Positions 5,831 through 5,853 of a stretch of DNA of 5,853 nt are shown piece by piece. Every line of letters begins with the position of its first letter. The first letter of the stretch is position 1. A program made the position numbers and the translations under genes. Origin of the DNA: an uncultured Arcobacter sp. (GTDB taxonomy: Bacteria > Campylobacterota > Campylobacteria > Campylobacterales > Arcobacteraceae); contig CALMBI010000182.1 in the NCBI GenBank assembly GCA_937860115.1, forward strand, positions 1 through 5,853. Reading direction: 5' to 3'. The notes beneath the pieces are model-generated. The model worked only from the letters and a program-made list of their open reading frames with translations, had not been told where the DNA came from and ran no database searches.

Positions 5831-5853
5831 CTGTGCTCTTTTCAAAAAAATCT
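5831..5853. other. Window edge, no feature seen
   Basis: The last 23 bases after the terminator show no gene start, binding site or repeat. They may be the 3' flank of a minus-strand gene beyond the window. Confidence 0.3.

Noticed and set aside
1..5853. CRISPR array, tRNA/rRNA, insertion sequence or prophage signature
   Set aside because: Read across the window, there are no regularly spaced direct repeats, no cloverleaf-like sequence with conserved T-loop bases, no transposase and no terminal inverted repeats. All genes look like core functions.

Overview
The window is strongly AT-rich and gene-dense, with short intergenic gaps. Its candidate promoters have good, often TG-extended, -10 boxes but no clear -35 boxes. 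This style, together with the protein set, suggests a member of the Campylobacterota (Epsilonproteobacteria), perhaps of the Sulfurimonas/Sulfuricurvum/Arcobacter kind. That placement is inference from sequence style and remembered protein families; no search was run.

Layout. On the plus strand from the left edge are a GspF/PilC/CtsF-type inner-membrane platform protein (about 15-1181) and folE, GTP cyclohydrolase I (1227-1781), which has its own predicted promoter. Convergent with folE, separated by a single base, is a minus-strand run read from right to left: acs (acetyl-CoA synthetase, 4842-2878), a hotdog-fold acyl-CoA thioesterase (2818-2357) and an uncharacterised three-helix membrane protein (2322-1783). 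The last plus-strand gene, an RsuA-family 16S rRNA pseudouridine synthase (5123-5803), is divergent from acs and ends in a convincing terminator.

The genes form no single pathway. The only functional grouping is acs plus the thioesterase: one makes acetyl-CoA from acetate, ATP and CoA, the other hydrolyses acyl-CoA esters. The two are probably co-transcribed, with a structured 59-base gap that could hide the thioesterase ribosome binding site.

The coding content looks ordinary, and I see no mobile element, CRISPR array, RNA gene or new multi-gene system. The parts most worth a second look are non-coding. The 280-base acs/rsuA divergent region carries four copies of a GTAA-centred box in alternating orientation, plus an 11-base-period direct repeat next to the acs -10 box. 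The acs-thioesterase gap holds two hairpins. An inverted repeat overlaps a possible leaderless promoter ahead of the membrane protein.
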